Assembly: GCF_900103695.1 (NCBI RefSeq)
Contig: NZ_FNHF01000001.1
Span: 1,274,961-1,338,960, forward strand
Source of the DNA: Sediminibacillus halophilus
Lineage (GTDB): Bacteria > Bacillota > Bacilli > Bacillales > Amphibacillaceae
Length of the DNA stretch: 64,000 nucleotides
Direction of reading: 5' to 3'
Notes under the pieces: model-generated
What the model saw: the letters and a program-made list of their open reading frames with translations, nothing else
What the model was told of the DNA's origin: nothing
Database searches by the model: none
Made by a program: the position numbers and the translations under genes
Part shown: positions 46,383-55,577 of the stretch, in pieces
Position numbering within the stretch: the stretch's first letter is position 1
How the letters are laid out: the number at the start of each line of letters is the position of its first letter

Positions 46383-46403
46383 GTGTATCACCTCCTGTAA
46401 CCC

Positions 46404-46433
46404 TATTATTTACGGGAGGACAGATAATATTTA
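46404..46433 (-). promoter_or_regulatory. SigG-like promoter of SASP copy 1
   Basis: On the minus strand TAAATA (46428-46433) and AATAATA (46404-46410) are 17 bases apart, resembling the SigG pattern TGAATA-N17-CATACTA. It is weaker than that of copy 2. Confidence 0.4.
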
Positions 46434-46560
46434 TCCACTTGTTTGGTAAATATATCATGCGAAGGAAGAGACTATCCATTAGGAGGTGCCCAGCATTCCT
46501 CCGTACTCTCAAGGGTTGGAAGAACAGCACCCGATACAATTAGCTTTTTATCTTACATTG

Positions 46561-46590
46561 AAAAAGGAGGCACTTATAACAAGTGCCTCC
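46561..46590 (-). terminator. Terminator after SASP copy 2
   Basis: On the minus strand GGAGGCACTT/AAGTGCCTCC is followed by five T residues, 34 bp beyond the stop. Confidence 0.85.
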
Positions 46591-46623
46591 ACAGCCATAT
46601 TATAAAATTGTCAGAGGGGGAAA

Positions 46624-46827
46624 TTAAAATTGTTGTGAACCGCCCATTTGCTGTTGTGCAGTTCTTACCAGACGCTTGGTGATTTCTCCACCTACAGAAC
46701 CATTAGCACGGGAGACTGTATCAGCGCCAAGATTAACACCGAATTCTTGTGCGATTTCGACCTTCATTTGATCCAATGCTTGCTCGATACCAGGCACTAG
46801 TAATTGATTAGAGTTGTTGCTTGCCAT
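46624..46827 (-). CDS. Alpha/beta-type small acid-soluble spore protein (copy 2)
   Basis: 67 residues, near-identical to the product at 46179-46382, including the [10 protein letters not shown] protease site and [10 protein letters not shown] motif. The two genes are tandem and separated by 240 bp with separate terminators and promoters, so they are a local duplication expressed independently. ATG 46827 has AGGAGGTGAT four bases upstream. Confidence 0.95.
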   Translation of the reverse strand: MASNNSNQLLVPGIEQALDQMKVEIAQEFGVNLGADTVSRANGSVGGEITKRLVRTAQQQMGGSQQF

Positions 46828-46848
46828 GTGTATCACCTCCTGTAAACC

Positions 46849-46878
46849 TAGTATGGAACAGAAATCGTCAGATTATCA
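46849..46878 (-). promoter_or_regulatory. SigG promoter of SASP copy 2
   Basis: On the minus strand TGATAA (46873-46878) and a perfect CATACTA (46849-46855) are 17 bases apart, close to the forespore SigG consensus. It is 22 bases before the ATG. Confidence 0.65.
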
Positions 46879-46917
46879 GGAGAAAACTTTGGTAATTCAG
46901 CGTTATCTTGTAAATGC

Positions 46918-47754
46918 TTAAGAACTTGCGCCTTCACGCGTCCGTCTTTTCCGGTGATAAATGGCATTTATTTCTGCACCAATGACTAGTGTCAACCCTG
47001 TCAGAAAGAACCAAAGCAGGAGAATGACTACGCCGCCGAGACTACCGTAAGTAGCTGAATAGTTGCCGAAGTTACCCAAATAAAAGGAAAAACCAAAAGA
47101 AATGACTTGCCATAACACAGCTGCACAAACGGCTCCGGGGACTACTTGCCGAATAGGAAAATCAATGTTAGGCGCCAACCAGTACATTGCTGTTAAAATC
47201 ACAATCATCACGACAATACTGATCACCCAACGCAATACATTAATCAGCACTTCTGTTCCGCTCGGTAATCGAATCAACGAATTGACAAAATCAAGCAGAA
47301 CGCCGCCGAAAATAGGCAGAACCAGTGCCACTGCCAGCGCAAGCACCATTCCCAATGTTAATCCGAGTGATAATAATTTCACTTTGATAAAAGATCGCGT
47401 TTCTTCCACGTTATACGCATGGTTGGAAGCATCGATAAAGGCGTTGACAGCCTTGGAAGCAGACCAAAGGGTCCCCAAAATACCGACCGTCAGCAAACCG
47501 CCACGCTGGTTACTGACGACATTAACGACAGTATCTTCAAAGGTGCCTGCAATTTCTGAGGGAACAACATTTTCCACAAAGCCTACCGCTCGTTGAGGGT
47601 CGATTGACAAGTAAGGAAGAATTGACAACAGCAATATCAATAAAGGTACAATTGCAAGTAGATAATAAAATGCCTGGGCTGCCGCCAAAGTGGTTGCATC
47701 ATCTTTTTTAAATTCTTTTCCAAGTTGTTTTCCGTATTCAATCACTTTACTCAT
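46918..47754 (-). CDS. YihY/BrkB family membrane protein
   Basis: 278 residues with six membrane helices, the YihY/virulence-factor-BrkB family, formerly miscalled RNase BN. AAAQAFYYLLAIVPLLILLLS and the late SFGFSFYLGNFGNYSATYGSLGGVVILLLW are the typical motifs. Possibly a transporter or lipid-handling protein; function unproved. ATG 47754 has GGAGGATAAGG upstream. Confidence 0.87.
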   Translation of the reverse strand: MSKVIEYGKQLGKEFKKDDATTLAAAQAFYYLLAIVPLLILLLSILPYLSIDPQRAVGFVENVVPSEIAGTFEDTVVNVVSNQRGGLLTVGILGTLWSASKAVNAFIDASNHAYNVEETRSFIKVKLLSLGLTLGMVLALAVALVLPIFGGVLLDFVNSLIRLPSGTEVLINVLRWVISIVVMIVILTAMYWLAPNIDFPIRQVVPGAVCAAVLWQVISFGFSFYLGNFGNYSATYGSLGGVVILLLWFFLTGLTLVIGAEINAIYHRKRRTREGASS

Positions 47755-47971
47755 TACCTTATCCTCCTATCAGAAACATATCCTTGCTTGGTATATCCCC
47801 GATAAAAAAACCATTCAATCATTTTTTCCACCTTCATCAATTAGACCAATAAGAATAAGGTAAGGCTGATTGCAAAAAAACATAACATGAAATATGCAAC
47901 GGGGGACCACCCAGTTCAAAAATCAGAAAGCCCTTCTTATTTTTGAAGTTATTATCACAGGAATTAAACTG

Positions 47972-48024
47972 AAAAAACCGAACGAGTACGAAAGCTTGTG
48001 CCCTTTCGAATCGTTCGGTTTTTT
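47972..48024. repeat. CCGAACGA hairpin, copy 9 (3' of fumC)
   Basis: Arms AAAAAACCGAACGA and TCGTTCGGTTTTTT enclose an asymmetric centre (GTACGAAAGC). It lies 35 bp after the fumC stop and is followed by CTTTTGTCCC, the family outer end. Confidence 0.8.
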
Positions 48025-48058
48025 GAGAACTATCTTTTGTCCCGCTCGCTTATTTAGT

Positions 48059-49444
48059 TTACTTTGGATAAGTCATTTCTTTTGGGTTGATGTATTCGTC
48101 AAACTGCTCTGCGGTCAACAGACCAGAATCAACCGCTGCTTGCTTTAGTGTTGTATTATCAGCAAAAGCTTTTTTGGCGATTTTTGCCGCATTTTCATAC
48201 CCGATATGCGGATTCAGTGCCGTTACCAGCATAAGTGAATCCTTCAAATTTTTCTCGATATTTTCAAGATTGGGCTCCAAACCTTTTACACAGCGCTCAT
48301 CAAATGAAAGCATGCTGTCCGCCAATAATTGCGCCGACTGAATAAAGTTATGGGCGATAACTGGTTTGAAAACATTTAGTTCAAAGTTGCCTTGACTGGC
48401 AGCGAAGCCGATCGCCGCATCGTTGCCCATTACTTGGACTGCAACCATGGTAACCGCTTCGCTTTGCGTAGGGTTTACCTTTCCCGGCATAATCGAGCTC
48501 CCTGGTTCATTTGCCGGAATGGTTATTTCCCCGATGCCGCAACGCGGACCACTAGCCAGCCAACGTACATCATTGGCAATCTTCATCATATCTGCTGCTA
48601 AAGCTTTCAATGCGCCATGCGAATGAACCAATTCATCATGGCTCGTCAGCGCATGGAACTTATTTGGAGCAGACACAAAATCCTTGCCAGTATACTCGTT
48701 GATTTTTTTACAGACGCGTTCTGAAAATTCCGGATGAGCGTTTAACCCTGTACCCACTGCTGTACCACCGATGGCCAGTTCTTTTACATAGCGAATACTG
48801 TCGACCAGCATTGCCTCTGACTTTTCAAGCATTCGGTGCCAACCGCTGATTTCCTGTCCCAGCGTTAGCGGAGTGGCATCCTGTAAATGGGTCCTGCCGA
48901 TTTTCACAATATCCTGAAACGCTTCCATTTTTTCTTTTAATGTTTGTTTCAAGGTGTCAAGCGCAGGGAGTACAGTATCCTCTAATTTGAGCACAGCCCC
49001 GATATGCAAAGCGGTGGGATATGTATCATTCGAACTTTGTGATTTATTAACGTCGTCGTTCGGGTGTAGCCTGTATTCACTATTTTTTTCATCCAACCAC
49101 TGGTTTCCCACATAGGCAATTACTTCATTAACATTCATGTTCGATTGCGTGCCGCTTCCTGTCTGCCATACAACTAACGGAAAGTGTTCCTTCAGTTCCC
49201 CTGCCATAATTTTGTCTGCCGCATATGCAATTGCTTCCGCTTTATCTTCCTCCAGCAGGCCGAGGTCACGATTAGCCATTGCAGCACTTTTTTTCAAAAC
49301 TGCAAAGCCATCAATGACTTCCTGTGGCATTTTTTCCGAGCCAATTGGAAAGTTTTGCTTGCTTCGTTGCGTTTGTGCCCCCCAAAATTTATCAGCCGCA
49401 ACGTGCATTTCTCCCAATGTATCTTTTTCGATCCGATAATCCAT
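48059..49444 (-). CDS. fumC: Fumarate hydratase class II FumC
   Basis: 461 residues. Iron-independent fumarase converting fumarate to L-malate in the TCA cycle. Family signature [15 protein letters not shown] with the catalytic serine near 318, [16 protein letters not shown], and a [14 protein letters not shown] loop. ATG 49444 follows GGGAGGATG. It is alone, with a repeat-family hairpin as terminator. Confidence 0.96.
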   Translation of the reverse strand: MDYRIEKDTLGEMHVAADKFWGAQTQRSKQNFPIGSEKMPQEVIDGFAVLKKSAAMANRDLGLLEEDKAEAIAYAADKIMAGELKEHFPLVVWQTGSGTQSNMNVNEVIAYVGNQWLDEKNSEYRLHPNDDVNKSQSSNDTYPTALHIGAVLKLEDTVLPALDTLKQTLKEKMEAFQDIVKIGRTHLQDATPLTLGQEISGWHRMLEKSEAMLVDSIRYVKELAIGGTAVGTGLNAHPEFSERVCKKINEYTGKDFVSAPNKFHALTSHDELVHSHGALKALAADMMKIANDVRWLASGPRCGIGEITIPANEPGSSIMPGKVNPTQSEAVTMVAVQVMGNDAAIGFAASQGNFELNVFKPVIAHNFIQSAQLLADSMLSFDERCVKGLEPNLENIEKNLKDSLMLVTALNPHIGYENAAKIAKKAFADNTTLKQAAVDSGLLTAEQFDEYINPKEMTYPK

Positions 49445-49587
49445 CGTTAGACATCCTCCCTTGAATATAGTTCTTCTTCATTGTACCAAATTTTCAAAGA
49501 ATGTAGAAAACCGACGGGCTGCTGCCAATATAAGGATTTAATCTTCTAACTATTTATTCTATTCTAACTCCATGATAAAATGGGGAC

Positions 49588-49690
49588 AAAGCAAGCGAAG
49601 GGAGAGACTTTTCAGGATATCGTTTCTTCGTTTATGCTCGCGATTATAAGTGGTGAAAGAGAGCCTGCCCAGCACGGCTCTCTTTCTTTA
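49588..49690 (+). ncRNA. Candidate small RNA or leader between fumC and the PLC-like gene
   Basis: A promoter-like TTTATT (49553-49558) and TAAAAT (49576-49581) are 17 bases apart. The transcript would fold AAGCGAAG against CTTCGTTT and end at a strong hairpin AAAGAGAGCC/GGCTCTCTTT (49656-49685). This leaves about 100 nt before a terminator and 110 bp before the next gene. The only frame in it has no ribosome site. It could be a free sRNA or a 5' attenuator. Confidence 0.3.
49656..49690 (+). terminator. Hairpin terminator upstream of the PLC-like gene
   Basis: Stem AAAGAGAGCC/GGCTCTCTTT with a ten-base loop followed by CTTTATC. It is oriented to stop plus-strand transcription before the PLC-like gene. 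Confidence 0.6.
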
Positions 49691-49805
49691 TCTTCCAACC
49701 GTCCTGAAATCGACACAATCTTTTCGCAGAATAGTCATTCTTTTTTACCGGATCATTCGATATAATAGCTTGCGAACAGTTTAATCCTGCCAGGGAGGAA
49801 ATGAA

Positions 49806-50723
49806 ATGCCAAACAGTTGGACTCATATTTTGTTTTGCGAAGAAGTCGCTGATTCTTTGACGGTAGAAAATCCATTCATGCAGCAGGATACATATATGAA
49901 AATTGGTGCACAAGGACCCGACCCGTTTTTTTACCACGATTTTTGGCCGTGGAAAAAATCTTCACATGTAAACCAAATAGGTACCCTTTTGCATACGGAA
50001 AAATGTGGTGATTTCCTGATCGATCTCATCACAGAAGCAAAGGACAAAACACTTGCTGTACAAGCCTATGTATTCGGATTTGCCACCCATCATATTCTTG
50101 ACCGAAATGCCCATCCTTATATCCACTACAAAGCAGGGTATCAAGGAAGTAATCATCAGCGCTTAGAAATCATCATCGATACATTGATCGGAGAGAAAAT
50201 GCGTCATTTAAAAACTTGGAAAGCTCCTGTTCACAAGGAATTAGATACCGGGAGCCGTCTGGGCAATGACATATCTGGGTTACTGACAAAGTTGATCAAC
50301 AAACACTACCCAGACCTGTCTGAGGACCTCGGAAGTCAATATGTGGAGTCTGCTTATCGTGACATGAAACGTGCTCTGCGGCTGCTTTATGATCCTTATG
50401 GCTGGAAAAACGCTTTGTTTCCATCACTCGTTTCTGCTTATTCCCATCGGCCGGTGACAAATCGTGCTGATTTTCTCAATGAATCGGGTTCCACCTGGTA
50501 CCACCCGGCAACACAAGAGCCTTCCCGGGAAAGCTTTTGGCAATTGTTCGAACAGGCAAGGCTCGAAGGGATCGAAATCATGAATGAAGTAGTTGGTTAT
50601 TGGAACAATCCATTAGAATCAACCAAAGAAAAGTTGCGAACATTGATCGATGACATATCCTACGATACCGGTAAGGCCCTTCACTTAGGGGTGACCAATC
50701 AATTCAGCGATCCAATCATTTGA
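49806..50723 (+). CDS. Zinc-dependent phospholipase C-like family protein
   Basis: 305 residues with the PF00882-type arrangement: an N-terminal His in NSWTHILFCEEV, GAQGPDPFFYHDFWPW, YVFGFATHHILDRNAHPYIHY and a late HQRLE, all possible zinc ligands. There is no signal peptide, so it is likely cytosolic and its substrate is unknown. ATG 49806 follows AGGGAGG. Confidence 0.8.
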   Translation: MPNSWTHILFCEEVADSLTVENPFMQQDTYMKIGAQGPDPFFYHDFWPWKKSSHVNQIGTLLHTEKCGDFLIDLITEAKDKTLAVQAYVFGFATHHILDRNAHPYIHYKAGYQGSNHQRLEIIIDTLIGEKMRHLKTWKAPVHKELDTGSRLGNDISGLLTKLINKHYPDLSEDLGSQYVESAYRDMKRALRLLYDPYGWKNALFPSLVSAYSHRPVTNRADFLNESGSTWYHPATQEPSRESFWQLFEQARLEGIEIMNEVVGYWNNPLESTKEKLRTLIDDISYDTGKALHLGVTNQFSDPII

Positions 50724-50773
50724 ATTCGCACCTGTTCACTGACACAGGAATGAGAAGCCACTTGAACTGGGTA

Positions 50774-50820
50774 TCCGGCAGTAGTTAGAGTCCTACCGTT
50801 TTAATACTGCCGGACTTTTT
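50774..50820. terminator. Terminator in the convergent PLC/UMF1 gap
   Basis: Stem TCCGGCAGTA (50774-50783) and TACTGCCGGA (50805-50814) with TTTTT after it, between two convergent genes. Confidence 0.75.
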
Positions 50821-50836
50821 CCCATCACTAATTCAG

Positions 50837-52129
50837 TCAATGTACTTCCACTTTTAAATCATCGTTCGTCTGTTTGTTCGCTTCCTCAATCCCTTTATCT
50901 ATATTCACCATTTGCAACAGGGCAATACCGGCTATAAAGAAAAGCAGCAAGGAAAAAATCCCGAACCTGCTGGAACCAGTTAACTGTCCGACAATCCCAA
51001 ACAGAAACGGACCAAAAACGGCAGCGAATTTAGAAGAAATTCCATAGAAGCCAAAAAATTCCGCATGTCTGTCTCCTGGTACCATCCTACCGTAAATCGA
51101 GCGGCTCAATGCCTGTGCTCCCCCTTGAACCAATCCGACACAAATCGCCAGTAAATAAAAATGAAGAGCAGAAACCATAAAAAATCCTAAAATAACGATG
51201 GCCACATAGGTGTAAAGGGAAATCAGCAATGCCCTCTTTGGCGTGATTTTTCCGGCAAGCCAGCCAAAAAAGAATGTGGAAGGAATGCCAATAAACTGTG
51301 TGATCAAAAGCGCTGTTATCAGCGAATTGGTATCAATACCGATATCCTTTCCATAAATGGTGGCCATTTTGATAATGGTAGAAACGCCATCATTATATAA
51401 CCAAAAGGCCAACAAAAATACCAAGAGCTGACGATACTGCTTTAAATCCCTGAACGTGCTTGCGACCCGCTTGAAACCAATCATTGCGTAGGATTGACTG
51501 CGCTGCTGTTGATGCTTCTTTTCCTCCTGTACATTCCGGAAGAGCGGAATCGAAAAAACAAACCACCAAAGTCCAACTGTGGCAAAGGAAACACGACTTG
51601 CTACCGCCTGATCAGGCATGCCGAACCAATCATGTTTGAGTAGCATCAGAACGTTTATAGCCAGTAACAGTCCGCCACCAATATAACCGTAGGCAAATCC
51701 CCTGGTCGATATGCTGTCGATATTATCTTCCTCTGCTATTTCCGGTAAAAAGGCATCATAAAACACATTTCCGCCTGAAAACCCGATGGTACCGACAATC
51801 AAAAGAATTGAAGCAAATAAATAGTCGCCTTCACCGACAAAAGCCAGAAGCACACTTGCAATCATTCCCATAAAGGCAAAAAAACGCAAAAACTGTTTTT
51901 TGGCTGCCGAATAGTCGCTGATCGCTCCCAGGATTGGAGACATCACCGCCACAAGCAATACCGCCAATGACTGGGAATAGCCCCAGTAACTAGCTGCCGT
52001 GTTTTCCGGAAGCCCTTGTGCAGCCACGTCATAATAAAACACTGGTAAGATAGCTGCCATGATCGTAGTGGCGAAAGCGGAATTTCCCCAATCATAAAAC
52101 AACCAGCTGCGCACCCGTTTGTTTTTCAT
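50837..52129 (-). CDS. UMF1-type MFS permease
   Basis: 430 residues, 12 membrane helices. The N-terminal SWLFYDWGNSAFATTIMAAILPVFYY and GGNVFYDAFLPEIA are characteristic of UMF1/Atg22-like MFS permeases, in which amino-acid export has been shown for some members. Substrate here unknown. ATG 52129 has AGGGAGGGAG upstream. It faces the PLC-like gene. Confidence 0.87.
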   Translation of the reverse strand: MKNKRVRSWLFYDWGNSAFATTIMAAILPVFYYDVAAQGLPENTAASYWGYSQSLAVLLVAVMSPILGAISDYSAAKKQFLRFFAFMGMIASVLLAFVGEGDYLFASILLIVGTIGFSGGNVFYDAFLPEIAEEDNIDSISTRGFAYGYIGGGLLLAINVLMLLKHDWFGMPDQAVASRVSFATVGLWWFVFSIPLFRNVQEEKKHQQQRSQSYAMIGFKRVASTFRDLKQYRQLLVFLLAFWLYNDGVSTIIKMATIYGKDIGIDTNSLITALLITQFIGIPSTFFFGWLAGKITPKRALLISLYTYVAIVILGFFMVSALHFYLLAICVGLVQGGAQALSRSIYGRMVPGDRHAEFFGFYGISSKFAAVFGPFLFGIVGQLTGSSRFGIFSLLLFFIAGIALLQMVNIDKGIEEANKQTNDDLKVEVH

Positions 52130-52364
52130 CCAGCTTCTCCCTCCCTATTCTCTTTAAACAAGCATAACAGAATAGCGCTCGATTTATGTTAAGATTCTGT
52201 CAGTTTTTTCTAAAATTGCATCCTTTCTAAGGATCCCTTTCATTGACGATAGAAATCAAAAGGAACAGTACGCAAAAAGACAACCAGCCAATACTTCGTT
52301 ATGCTTAATGACGCGATTTATGTACATGTCCATTAACCTTTTCCCCATTTACGGCAAAGAGGCC

Positions 52365-52752
52365 GGGACAAAAGCATGGCCACCAAACCAAAAAAAGAAC
52401 GAACGCTAGATGCTAAACGGGTGGTTTACTTGTATGGTCTCTTTTTATCCTGTTGTTTCATGCATGCTTCGTATCGCTACGGCAAGATACTACGCGTTCC
52501 ACGGGCACGGCTTCAACTTCCTCAGAAAGCCCCAACCGCTTTCTTGCGGGATTTTCACCTCGTGCTGTTCCCATTGGAGCCTCCGTATTTCGCTATGTTT
52601 TCGCGGTCTGCTCTACACATGCTAAAGATAACCGGAGTGGAGCGTTGCACGATTCCTAAGAGAAGGTAGAACCGTTTACTTTTTATAATCAAAAAACCGA
52701 ACGATTTCGAATCATCGTTCGGTTTCTAGTTCGTTTTCTATGCTTTTATCCC
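52365..52752. mobile_element. MITE-like element 4
   Basis: About 388 bp non-coding. The left end starts GGGACAAAAGCATGGCCACC; the right end, read on the other strand, starts GGGATAAAAGCATAG. The interior 52466-52506 nearly matches 10128-10168 of element 1. An open frame of 97 codons crosses it, but this is the element, not a gene. The right-hand hairpin is copy 10. Confidence 0.6.
52691..52726. repeat. CCGAACGA hairpin, copy 10 (3' of VanY-like gene)
   Basis: Near-perfect short stem AAACCGAACGATTTCGA/TCATCGTTCGGTTT. It lies 39 bp after the carboxypeptidase stop, within element 4. Confidence 0.8.
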
Positions 52753-52764
52753 AGTCTCCCTGTT

Positions 52765-53598
52765 TTATTCAGAAAAAAGGTATTCTTCCAAAGTCAAATC
52801 TTGTTGGTAAATTTCCTTGGCAGCCTTTTCCCCAACATAACGAATATGCCAAGGCTCATAACTGTAGCCGGTGATATCCTCTTTTCCTTCTGGGTAGCGG
52901 ATAATAAAACCGTAATGATGGGCATTCTCTGCCAGCCAGGCTCCTTCATCGGTCTGTTTAAAGGATTGCTCAAGTGAGAAAGCCATTTCCGCTGATGTCA
53001 CATCTATGGCCAGACCAGTCTGATGCTCACTATTGCCTGGCCGTGCCGAGAATTTGTCCGCTTCCTCCTGTCCCATACTGTCGACGTTCTGCTGATAAAT
53101 TTCTTCCTGGCGTCCATAAGAGCGGTAGCCGGAAGCAGCAACCAAATCCAGGCCGGCCTTCTCTGCCCCGCTGAACAATTCCTCTAAAGCATGCGCTGCT
53201 TCTTCGCGCATGTAGCGTTTTTCTAAATCTTCATCAAAATAAAACGGCACATCCGGCGCAATCAGGTCGGGTGGCTCATAACCGTCCGGAAGCTTAAATT
53301 GTTTATTGACAAGCACTAACGTACTTTCGGGATCCTCCACGGTAACCACTTCCCCGTCCTCCGGTTTTTCCAGTTGTCCACTACTATTTTCACTGTTTTC
53401 GTCACCTTTTTGCCCTGCCTGATCCTGTTCGGACTCCTGATTCCCATCTTGGGAATCCGATTGGTCAGTAGCTTGCTTATCATCCAATTCCGTTTGACTG
53501 GCTTGGGTATCTTCACCTTGCTTCGGTTCTTCATCCTGCTGACAGCCAAGCAATAAAACTCCAAGGGCGGCCGTTATGAATAATGCTTTTCGCTTCAT
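52765..53598 (-). CDS. D,D-carboxypeptidase lipoprotein, VanY/LdcB type
   Basis: 277 residues. Lipobox LLLGC, then an Asp/Gln/Ser-rich linker of about 70 residues and a VanY-type peptidase domain. The zinc motifs are SGYRSYGRQEEIY, SARPGNSEHQTGLAIDV (SxHxxGxAxD) and EPWHIRYVG (ExWH). It trims D-Ala from peptidoglycan stem peptides outside the membrane; related to B. subtilis YodJ. ATG 53598 follows AAGGGG; the five-residue extension lacks a site. Confidence 0.9.
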   Translation of the reverse strand: MKRKALFITAALGVLLLGCQQDEEPKQGEDTQASQTELDDKQATDQSDSQDGNQESEQDQAGQKGDENSENSSGQLEKPEDGEVVTVEDPESTLVLVNKQFKLPDGYEPPDLIAPDVPFYFDEDLEKRYMREEAAHALEELFSGAEKAGLDLVAASGYRSYGRQEEIYQQNVDSMGQEEADKFSARPGNSEHQTGLAIDVTSAEMAFSLEQSFKQTDEGAWLAENAHHYGFIIRYPEGKEDITGYSYEPWHIRYVGEKAAKEIYQQDLTLEEYLFSE

Positions 53599-53692
53599 GT
53601 TAAACCCCTTCATTTCTGGTTGTTTGTATTCTACGATACGTTTCTAAGTGTAACATAATGGAGAAGGCTCTTTTAGAAAAAAATGCTGTAAA

Positions 53693-53731
53693 AAAATCCC
53701 TGCCCTTTAAAAGAAAAGGCAAGGATTTATC
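53693..53731 (-). terminator. Weak terminator after the IDEAL-domain gene
   Basis: AAATCC-TGCC pairs with GGCA-GGATTT, with an A run at its left that would be transcribed as a U run on the minus strand. Confidence 0.45.
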
Positions 53732-53747
53732 TATTCAACTATACTGC

Positions 53748-53990
53748 TTATTCCTTAACGTAAGACTGATATTGCTCGCTTAAGGAAAGGAAAGCTTCTC
53801 TGTCACTTGCATCAATCGAGTTGTTAATTTGAGCTTCTAAGCGTGATTTGTTCCAGTTAAAACATAATTCGTCAAGGAGTAATTTAGTAGCAAGCTTAAT
53901 TTCATAGGAGATTTCACGTCTGGCCACAATTTTACTTTTCCTATTGGTTCCAAAAGCCTGTAATCTGTAATTGATTTTATGCTTTTTCAT
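53748..53990 (-). CDS. IDEAL domain protein
   Basis: 80 residues. The C-terminal segment LDELCFNWNKSRLEAQINNSIDASDREAFLSLSEQY resembles the IDEAL domain of small bacillus proteins (short helical motif ending in AFLxLSxxY). The N-terminal part is basic and beta-rich. Function unknown. ATG 53990 has AAGGGGGCG upstream. Confidence 0.7.
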   Translation of the reverse strand: MKKHKINYRLQAFGTNRKSKIVARREISYEIKLATKLLLDELCFNWNKSRLEAQINNSIDASDREAFLSLSEQYQSYVKE

Positions 53991-54297
53991 GGAACACGCC
54001 CCCTTGTTCCTTTTTTTTATTATCCTAGAAAATCAGTTATAATGCAATAATTTTCTGAATATTTATTAATCAATTCCCTTATTCTTTCCTCGTAAAACGT
54101 TCAAAAGCGCCTAATTGGCAGGGGACAAGCCTTTTATTTCAAACTTTAAATGATAATTTAACCTAGGCGCACAAATAAGTGCAAACTGATAAAGTGATTA
54201 TCGTGTAAACACGTTCATTCGTCGTTCGTATCCCATGCCTCCAATCTCAATGAGCAGGCAGCGATTTTTGCGGAACCACAGTGAAATGCTGTCATGA
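53991..54297. other. Non-coding stretch before the MFS terminator
   Basis: About 300 bp with no supported gene or repeat. AT-rich on the left, with no clear promoter for the downstream genes. Confidence 0.4.
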
Positions 54298-54328
54298 AAA
54301 AAGCCTGGAGGACAATTCCCAGGCTTTC
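54298..54328 (-). terminator. Terminator after the MFS gene
   Basis: AAAGCCTGG/CCAGGCTTT stem with an A run on the left, 11 bp past the stop of the minus-strand MFS gene. Confidence 0.75.
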
Positions 54329-54338
54329 CGATTATTCG

Positions 54339-55577
54339 TTATGCTCTTTTTCCATCTGCTTCCGGCCTGATCGTTTTAAAGGAAAGAAAAGCAGCCACGA
54401 CAGCAAGGCCAGCAAGCAAGACTACCATCCAAGTCAAATCAGCCTTCATTAACAACGCGATTATCGGCGGCCCTGCTGCCACACCTAAATAACGGGCAGA
54501 GCTGTAAATACATGTGATAGTCCCTCTGACACCCTTTTCGATACTTTCAGTGATCAAGGCGTCTAAACATGGAAGACCAGCTCCTATTCCGACGCCGCAA
54601 AGCAAAAAGACAATCAATAAATAAACAAACTGATCAGAAAATCGGACAGCAACTACCGAAAGTCCGGACAACAGAATCCCGGAAAACGTTATCCATTTCA
54701 TCTTCACCAGGTCATCCTTAATCACTTTTCCAGTTGTGAAAGAAGCCAGGCAGAGAGCGGCCAATGGACCTGCTAAGTAAAACCCTTTTTTTATACCAGA
54801 AAAATGATATTGATCCTCTAAAACACTTGATAAATAAAACAAAATACCAAACAAAATAAACATAAGAATCGCACCTATGGCAAATACAGCTGACAACCAT
54901 CCCCCATGTTTATGGAAGGTCTTCCGGGTATTCTTCCAGAATTCCTTGAAGGGAGGTCCTTTTTTATCATTTTTCGGCTTACGTACCAATAGTAAAATCA
55001 TAAGTAAAGAGATCGCACAAAATACAGGGATTGCCCAAAATGGTAAAAACCAAATAACTCCAGCCAGCAATGAGCCTAAAATAGGGCTCAACACTTTGCC
55101 GAACGTGTTGGATGTTTCAATCAGACCAAGCGTCGCACTCACATCCTTCTCTCTGCGGAACATGTCTCCAACTAGGGGCAATACAATCGGTGCAGTTCCT
55201 GAGGTTCCAATTCCTTGAAGGATCCGGCCAAGCAAAATATATGGAAATGGATCACTAAGCTTCCAGGAAGCATATCCGGATAACAATCCTCCCAGCCCTA
55301 CGACTATCAAGGACGGAACAATCACGACCTTTCTTCCAAAACGATCGGACAGAAATCCAGCCAGGGGAATAAAAAAGATGGCTACAATGGAATAGACCGT
55401 GATAATATAACTTGATTGCAGTTTGGTAATATCCATTTCCTTTTCCATTAAAGGCAATACCGGGATTAGCATCGAGTTCCCCAACGTCATGATTAGCGGA
55501 ATCGAAGCCAGTGAAACGATTGCCCATCTCTTTTCGTGTATTTCGCTTTCCTGGTGCGGATTGTTCGTGGTGTGCAT
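54339..55577 (-). CDS. MFS drug-type exporter
   Basis: 412 residues, 12 membrane helices. The A-motif GFLSDRFGRKVVIVPSL and the C-motif-like GRILQGIGTSGTAPIVLPLVGD place it with drug:H+ antiporters. Possible role in toxin or drug efflux; substrate unknown. ATG 55577 follows AAAGGAAC. Its only near neighbours are unrelated genes. Confidence 0.87.
   Translation of the reverse strand: MHTTNNPHQESEIHEKRWAIVSLASIPLIMTLGNSMLIPVLPLMEKEMDITKLQSSYIITVYSIVAIFFIPLAGFLSDRFGRKVVIVPSLIVVGLGGLLSGYASWKLSDPFPYILLGRILQGIGTSGTAPIVLPLVGDMFRREKDVSATLGLIETSNTFGKVLSPILGSLLAGVIWFLPFWAIPVFCAISLLMILLLVRKPKNDKKGPPFKEFWKNTRKTFHKHGGWLSAVFAIGAILMFILFGILFYLSSVLEDQYHFSGIKKGFYLAGPLAALCLASFTTGKVIKDDLVKMKWITFSGILLSGLSVVAVRFSDQFVYLLIVFLLCGVGIGAGLPCLDALITESIEKGVRGTITCIYSSARYLGVAAGPPIIALLMKADLTWMVVLLAGLAVVAAFLSFKTIRPEADGKRA

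Noticed and set aside
52376-52669. 97-codon plus-strand frame
   Set aside because: It lies wholly within MITE-like element 4 and matches element 1 at the DNA level, with no ribosome site.
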